DNA from: Pseudomonadota bacterium
GTDB lineage: Bacteria; Pseudomonadota; Alphaproteobacteria; Caulobacterales; Caulobacteraceae
DNA: 64,000 bases
Assembly (NCBI GenBank): GCA_023451375.1
Contig: JAEXZS010000015.1
Location: 10,554 to 74,553 of the forward strand
Direction of reading: 5' to 3'
The translations under genes were made by a program, and so were the position numbers. Positions 60,473 through 64,000 of this stretch are shown in pieces. A model generated the notes under the pieces. The model worked only from the letters and a program-made list of their open reading frames with translations. It made no database searches and was not told the DNA's origin. The stretch's first letter is position 1. Each line of letters starts with the position of its first letter.

Positions 60473-62905
60473 TCAGCCCCGGACCGTCAAGGTCGCTGTC
60501 TTGACATCGACCGAGTTCGGCCCGGCCATCAGGGTGAAGGTCCCCGGCTCGACCACCCGCGCCATGTCGATGTTCCAGAACCACAGGTCCGACGGCTTGA
60601 TTTCGAAGGTGACGGTGGTGCGGGCGCCCGGCTCCAGCGTCACGCGGCGGAAGTGCTTTAGCTCCTTCACCGGACGCGTCACCGAGGCCTGGTCGTCATG
60701 GATATAGAGCTGAACCACCTCGTCGCCCTTCATGCGGCCGGTGTTCACGACATCGACCGAGACCTGGACGCTCTCGCCCATGCCGATGCTGGCGCGCGCC
60801 AGGCGAGGCTCCGACATCTCGAAGCTCGTGTAGCTGAGGCCGTAGCCGAACGGATAGAGCGGCTCGGTCGTGTCGAACAGATAGCCGCGCCGCGATGTCG
60901 GCTTGTGGTTGTAGAACATCGGCAGCTGGCCCACCGAGCGAGCGATGGTGACGGGCAGCTTCCCACCGGGGCTGACGCGGCCGAACAGCACGTCGGCGAC
61001 GGCGTGGCCCGTCTCCTGGCCCAGGTACCAGCCCTCGATCAGGGCCGGCGCGTTCTCGGCCAGATAGTTCACCGACAGCGGGCGGCCGTTCAGCAGCAGG
61101 ACGACGGTCGGCTTGTTCAGGGCGAAGATGGCGCGAGCCAGGTCGTTCTGCTGGCCCAGCAGGTCGATGGACGCACGATCGCCCAGGTGGTTGTCGGCCC
61201 AGGCCTCCCGGCTGGTCTGCTCGTTGTCGCCCAGCACCATGACGATCACGTCGGCGTCGCGCGCGTCGGCCACGGCCTGTTCGATCAGGCGGGCGTTGAC
61301 GGCCGGATCCACCAGCTTGACCTCGTCGGCGGCCCAGATGCGCGCCTCGGTGACGCGGACGGCCTCGGAGTAGACCACCTCGAACTTGCCGCGCCCCTCC
61401 GCCTCCAGGCCCTCCAGCACGCTGACGACGTGGCGCGGGACTTCGGAATAGCCGCCGATCGGCGTGTCACGCGCGTGGGTTCCCAGCACCGCCAGCTTGC
61501 GGATGCGGTCGGCCCGCAGCGGCAGGACGCCCTGGTCGTTCTTCAGCAGCACCATCGACCGCTGCGCGGCCTCGCGGGCCAGGGCGATGGCGTCGGGCGT
61601 GGCTTCTTTTTCCGCCGCCGCGGCCGCGTCGACGTACGGAGCCTCGAACACGCCCGACAGGAATTTCATCGTCAGCAGGCGACGAACCGCCTCGTCGATC
61701 TGCGCCTCGGTGATCGTCCCGGCCCGCACCAGATCGGGCAGGTGATTGTAGCCCTCGCCGTCAGGCAGTTCGATATCGACGCCGGCGTCCAGGGCCCGCA
61801 CCGCCGCCTCCTGGATCGAGCCGAACATCTTGTGGCGGGTGTTCAGCTCGCGAATGGCGAAATAGTCCGAGACGACCGCGCCCTTGTAGTTCCACTCGTC
61901 GCGCAGAACGTCGTGCAGCAGCCAGCGGTTGGCGTGGGACGGCAGGCCGTCGATCTCGTTGTAAGACGCCATCACCGCCATCACCGGCAGTTCGCTCACC
62001 GCCCGTTCGAACGGCGGGAAGAAGTTCTCGCGCAGGGTCCTTTCGGAGATGTTCGCCGGGCCGACGTTGGTCCCGTTCTCGGGCTGGCCGTGGCCGGTCA
62101 TGTGCTTCAGCGTCACCAGCACCTTGTCCGGCGCCAGCGGCAGGGTCTCGCCCTGGAAGCCGCGGATCGCCGCTAGCCCCATCTCCGACACCAGATGCGG
62201 GTCCTCGCCGTAGGTTTCCTCGATGCGGCCCCAGCGCGGGTCGCGGGCCACGTCCACGACCGGCGCCAGCGCCAGTTGGGCGCCCCGCGCGCGCATCTCG
62301 CGCGCCGCCACCGAGAAGACGCGCGTGACCAGCGCCGGGTCCCAGGTCGAGGCCAGGGCGATCGACTGCGGGAAGCTGGTCGCGCCGCGCGCGGTGTAAC
62401 CGTGCAGGGCCTCCTCGTGCATGATGATCGGGATACCCAGGCGGGTCTCCTCGACCGCCCAGCGCTGGGCCGCGTTGATGTAGTCGGCCGTCTGGCGGGC
62501 GTCGCGGTTGACCGCCTCGCCCGAGGCGCCGGCGGCGCCGTTCTGACTGGGATCGACGCCCCGGAAATCCGAAGGTCTCGAGATCTGGCCAAGCCCGTGC
62601 GGGAAGACGCGCGACGCCTTGTCCGCCGCGAAGTCGCCGCTGGCGGTCTGGATGTCGCCCTTCTTCTCCCAGATGCCGACCATCTGGGCCGTCTTCTCCT
62701 CCAGCGTCATGCGGCGCAGCAGGTCCTCGACCCGCGCGGCGACCGGCTGGCTCGGATCCCTGTAGAGGGCGCCGGCTTCGGGCCGCGCTGCGGCCTGGGC
62801 GCGGGCGGGGCCCGCCAGCGGCGCGGCGGCGACGGCCCCGAGCAGGCCGGTGACGAAGGTGCGGCGCGCGAGCGTGATGGTCCGGCCGTCGGCTGCGGTG
62901 GTCAT
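60473..62905 (-). CDS. Secreted beta-xylosidase/beta-glucosidase, glycoside hydrolase family 3
   Basis: 810 residues, first gene of the GH3 - esterase - GH115 operon. LARRTFVTGLLGAVAAAPLA has the twin arginines of a Tat signal. The TIM-barrel domain contains IMHEEALHGYTARGATSFP, APVVDVARDPRWGRIEETYGEDP, KHMTGHG and GAVVSDYFAI with nucleophile Asp347. The second domain (LAVLGTHARDTPIGGYSE, VLGDNEQTSREAW) and a C-terminal fibronectin-III-like domain (GDEVVQLYIHDDQASV) complete the usual architecture. ATG at 62905 with GGGAGG seven bases upstream. Context suggests xylo-oligosaccharides as substrate, but GH3 enzymes with this layout also take cello-oligosaccharides. Confidence 0.93.
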   Translation of the reverse strand: MTTAADGRTITLARRTFVTGLLGAVAAAPLAGPARAQAAARPEAGALYRDPSQPVAARVEDLLRRMTLEEKTAQMVGIWEKKGDIQTASGDFAADKASRVFPHGLGQISRPSDFRGVDPSQNGAAGASGEAVNRDARQTADYINAAQRWAVEETRLGIPIIMHEEALHGYTARGATSFPQSIALASTWDPALVTRVFSVAAREMRARGAQLALAPVVDVARDPRWGRIEETYGEDPHLVSEMGLAAIRGFQGETLPLAPDKVLVTLKHMTGHGQPENGTNVGPANISERTLRENFFPPFERAVSELPVMAVMASYNEIDGLPSHANRWLLHDVLRDEWNYKGAVVSDYFAIRELNTRHKMFGSIQEAAVRALDAGVDIELPDGEGYNHLPDLVRAGTITEAQIDEAVRRLLTMKFLSGVFEAPYVDAAAAAEKEATPDAIALAREAAQRSMVLLKNDQGVLPLRADRIRKLAVLGTHARDTPIGGYSEVPRHVVSVLEGLEAEGRGKFEVVYSEAVRVTEARIWAADEVKLVDPAVNARLIEQAVADARDADVIVMVLGDNEQTSREAWADNHLGDRASIDLLGQQNDLARAIFALNKPTVVLLLNGRPLSVNYLAENAPALIEGWYLGQETGHAVADVLFGRVSPGGKLPVTIARSVGQLPMFYNHKPTSRRGYLFDTTEPLYPFGYGLSYTSFEMSEPRLARASIGMGESVQVSVDVVNTGRMKGDEVVQLYIHDDQASVTRPVKELKHFRRVTLEPGARTTVTFEIKPSDLWFWNIDMARVVEPGTFTLMAGPNSVDVKTATLTVRG

Positions 62906-62953
62906 GGTAGTCCTCCCTTGAGCTCCCGCCGGTTCGGAAAGTCCGTCCAGCGA

Positions 62954-62967
62954 TGATAGCGCTACCA
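62954..62967. promoter_or_regulatory. LacI-type operator between GH3 and the GntR gene
   Basis: TGATAGCGCTACCA, 49-62 bp upstream of the GH3 ATG and 88 bp before the divergent GntR-family gene. Identical to the site at 39797. Confidence 0.7.
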
Positions 62968-63054
62968 TTCACGATAGGTCGGTTATCGTCTAGCCGTCAA
63001 TCGGCGCCTTGTGTCGCACCGTGTTAGGTGTGGCCGACTCGACGGAAGGATTCG

Positions 63055-63795
63055 ATGCCCGCCTCCACAGATCAGAAGCAAACCGGCCGGCGGAAGGCTG
63101 GGAAGGAGCGGCTGCATGGCTCGATCGCGCACCAGTTGGGGGTGGAGATCGTCTCCGGCCGGCACCAGCCGGGCGACATCCTCAGCAACGAGATCGAGTT
63201 CAGCGAGCGGCTGCAGGTGTCGCGCAGCGCCTATCGCGAAGCGGTGCGCATCCTGGCGGCGAAGGGGCTGGTCGAGAGCCGCCCCCGGGTCGGCACCCGT
63301 GTCACCGAGATGGCGCGCTGGAACCTGCTGGACCCCGACGTGCTCGCCTGGTTCTTCGAGGCCGAACCGGCCCGGGCCCTGGTCGAGGGGCTGTTCGAGC
63401 TGCGCATGATCGTCGAGCCGGCCGCCGCCGCCTTCGCCGCGGAACGCCGCACGGACGCGCAGGTCGCGGCCATGCGCGCGGCGCTGGAGCTCATGGAGAG
63501 CGAGGGCCTGAAGACCGAGGCGGGGCAGGCCGCGGACCGCGACTTCCACCAGCTGGTGCTGGACGCCACCGGCAATCCGCCGCTGGCCAGCCTGGCCTCG
63601 ACCATCGGCGCGGGCGTGCGCTGGACCACCTTCTACAAGGGCCGCAAGCACAAGCTGCCGCCTGACCCCATGCCGGAGCACTGGGCGGTGTTCGACGCGA
63701 TCGAGGCGCGGGACGCTGCGGGGGCCCGCGAGGCGATGAACGTGCTGGTGGCCAACTCCATGGCCCAGGCGGCCGACGCGCTGGGGGATCGCTGA
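63055..63795 (+). CDS. GntR-family regulator, FadR subfamily (FCD domain)
   Basis: 246 residues. The winged helix covers about 25-90: GVEIVSGRHQPGDILSNEIE, RSAYREAVRILAAKGLVESR and PRVGTRVTE. The FCD effector domain follows: LFELRMIVEPAAAAFAA, and DRDFHQLVLDATGNPPL with the Asp and His used for metal binding in FCD proteins. Such regulators commonly bind sugar acids. The ATG at 63055 has AAGGA five bases upstream. It lies between the GH3 operon and xylonate dehydratase, whose upstream region holds an ACTCAGAC-type site, so this protein is a good candidate for binding that motif; xylonate or 2-keto-3-deoxyxylonate would be plausible ligands. Both points are inference. Confidence 0.92.
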   Translation: MPASTDQKQTGRRKAGKERLHGSIAHQLGVEIVSGRHQPGDILSNEIEFSERLQVSRSAYREAVRILAAKGLVESRPRVGTRVTEMARWNLLDPDVLAWFFEAEPARALVEGLFELRMIVEPAAAAFAAERRTDAQVAAMRAALELMESEGLKTEAGQAADRDFHQLVLDATGNPPLASLASTIGAGVRWTTFYKGRKHKLPPDPMPEHWAVFDAIEARDAAGAREAMNVLVANSMAQAADALGDR

Positions 63796-63833
63796 CGCCT
63801 CGGGGGCATTGCCAAGGCCGTGCATCTGCGGCT

Positions 63834-63848
63834 ATTTGTCTGAGTAAT
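63834..63848 (-). promoter_or_regulatory. ACTCAGAC-type regulatory motif upstream of xylD
   Basis: On the minus strand ATTACTCAGACAAAT (plus strand ATTTGTCTGAGTAAT), 20-34 bp upstream of the xylD ATG. It is partly palindromic (ATT…AAT arms, TC-T-GA centre) and close to the group consensus. The GntR/FadR gene ends 39 bp before it. Confidence 0.55.
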
Positions 63849-63867
63849 CCCCCGTTTCGAGTGAATC

Positions 63868-64000
63868 ATGACAAAGCCCCTGCGTTCGCGTCTGTGGTTT
63901 GACAATCCGTCGAACCCGGACATGACGGCGCTGTATCTGGAGCGTTACCTGAACTACGGGCTGACGCTTGAGGAGTTGCGGTCGGGCAAGCCGATCATCG
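63868..64000 (+). CDS. xylD: D-xylonate dehydratase, 5' part only (IlvD/Edd family)
   Basis: The window ends 44 codons into this gene. The visible N-terminus has SRLWFDNPSNPDMTALYLER and LNYGLTLEELRSGKPII, which matches the start of IlvD/Edd-type sugar-acid dehydratases and reads like Caulobacter XylD. It would convert xylonate to 2-keto-3-deoxyxylonate, the one Weimberg step otherwise missing from this window. The iron-sulfur and metal ligands lie beyond the edge. ATG at 63868; only a GAG six bases upstream serves as ribosome-binding site. Confidence 0.88.
   Translation, partial: MTKPLRSRLWFDNPSNPDMTALYLERYLNYGLTLEELRSGKPII

Noticed and set aside
1..64000. CRISPR arrays, rRNA or tRNA genes, prophage genes
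   Set aside because: I saw no regularly spaced repeats, no rRNA or tRNA-like stretches and no phage structural or integrase genes by reading; a tRNA scan was not possible here.

Overview
The window looks like chromosomal DNA of a high-GC alphaproteobacterium of the order Caulobacterales, most likely Brevundimonas or a close relative. The reasons are the Weimberg-type xylose genes, which read like the Caulobacter crescentus xylXABCD set, a GDP-perosamine cluster like that of Caulobacter O-antigen, a TonB-dependent receptor ending in Phe, and the tryptophan-halogenase plus cupin genes that accompany such receptors in this order. The taxonomic call is inference from recalled family resemblance; no search was run. 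Genes are tightly packed, with many 1-4 bp stop/start overlaps and many GTG or TTG starts.

Layout. (1) 75-3206: putA, proline catabolism. (2) 3203-17039: a surface-polysaccharide locus. A gmd-perB-per operon on the minus strand makes GDP-N-acetylperosamine. A divergent plus-strand operon carries three glycosyltransferase-like genes, an FkbM methyltransferase, a coiled-coil/TPR protein and a KpsM-KpsE-KpsT-like exporter. A minus-strand pair encodes an unrecognised protein and a GT4 enzyme. (3) 17174-17733: an internally deleted IS3-family element that closes this locus. (4) 17839-23295: housekeeping argB, HAD phosphatase, dapD, then cysD and cysNC. (5) 23407-64000: a large plant-polysaccharide (xylan) utilisation region, interrupted at about 42.3-46.0 kb by an accessory patch with a UGT-like glycosyltransferase and a HipBA-type pair.

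How the xylan region works as a whole. Secreted or periplasmic GH10 xylanase, GH43, GH3, GH67 and GH115 enzymes, an acetylesterase-like protein, a GH9 glucanase and a small carbohydrate-binding-like protein break decorated xylan and associated beta-glucan down. A TonB receptor should bring oligosaccharides across the outer membrane. Xylose then enters through an MFS sugar porter and is oxidised by XylB, XylC, XylD, XylX and XylA to 2-oxoglutarate (Weimberg pathway), helped by an aldose epimerase. Glucuronate side chains released by GH67 and GH115 are served by an ExuT-like porter and mannonate dehydratase. Three flavin-dependent halogenases and two JmjC-like cupins surround the TonB receptor; their role in glycan use is not established.

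Regulation visible in the sequence. Two recurrent non-coding motifs tie the region together. One is a LacI-type palindrome, TGNTNGYGCTANCA, at five places (31582, 39797, 52676, 53899, 62954). The other is a 15-bp element with core ACTCAGAC at five good places and one weaker place (27373, 31554, 49215, 53926, 63834; weak 52665), always within about 75 bp of a start codon. The window encodes one LacI-family and one GntR/FadR-family regulator, which are the obvious candidates. At two promoters the motifs sit side by side with the same centre-to-centre distance (27.5 bp).
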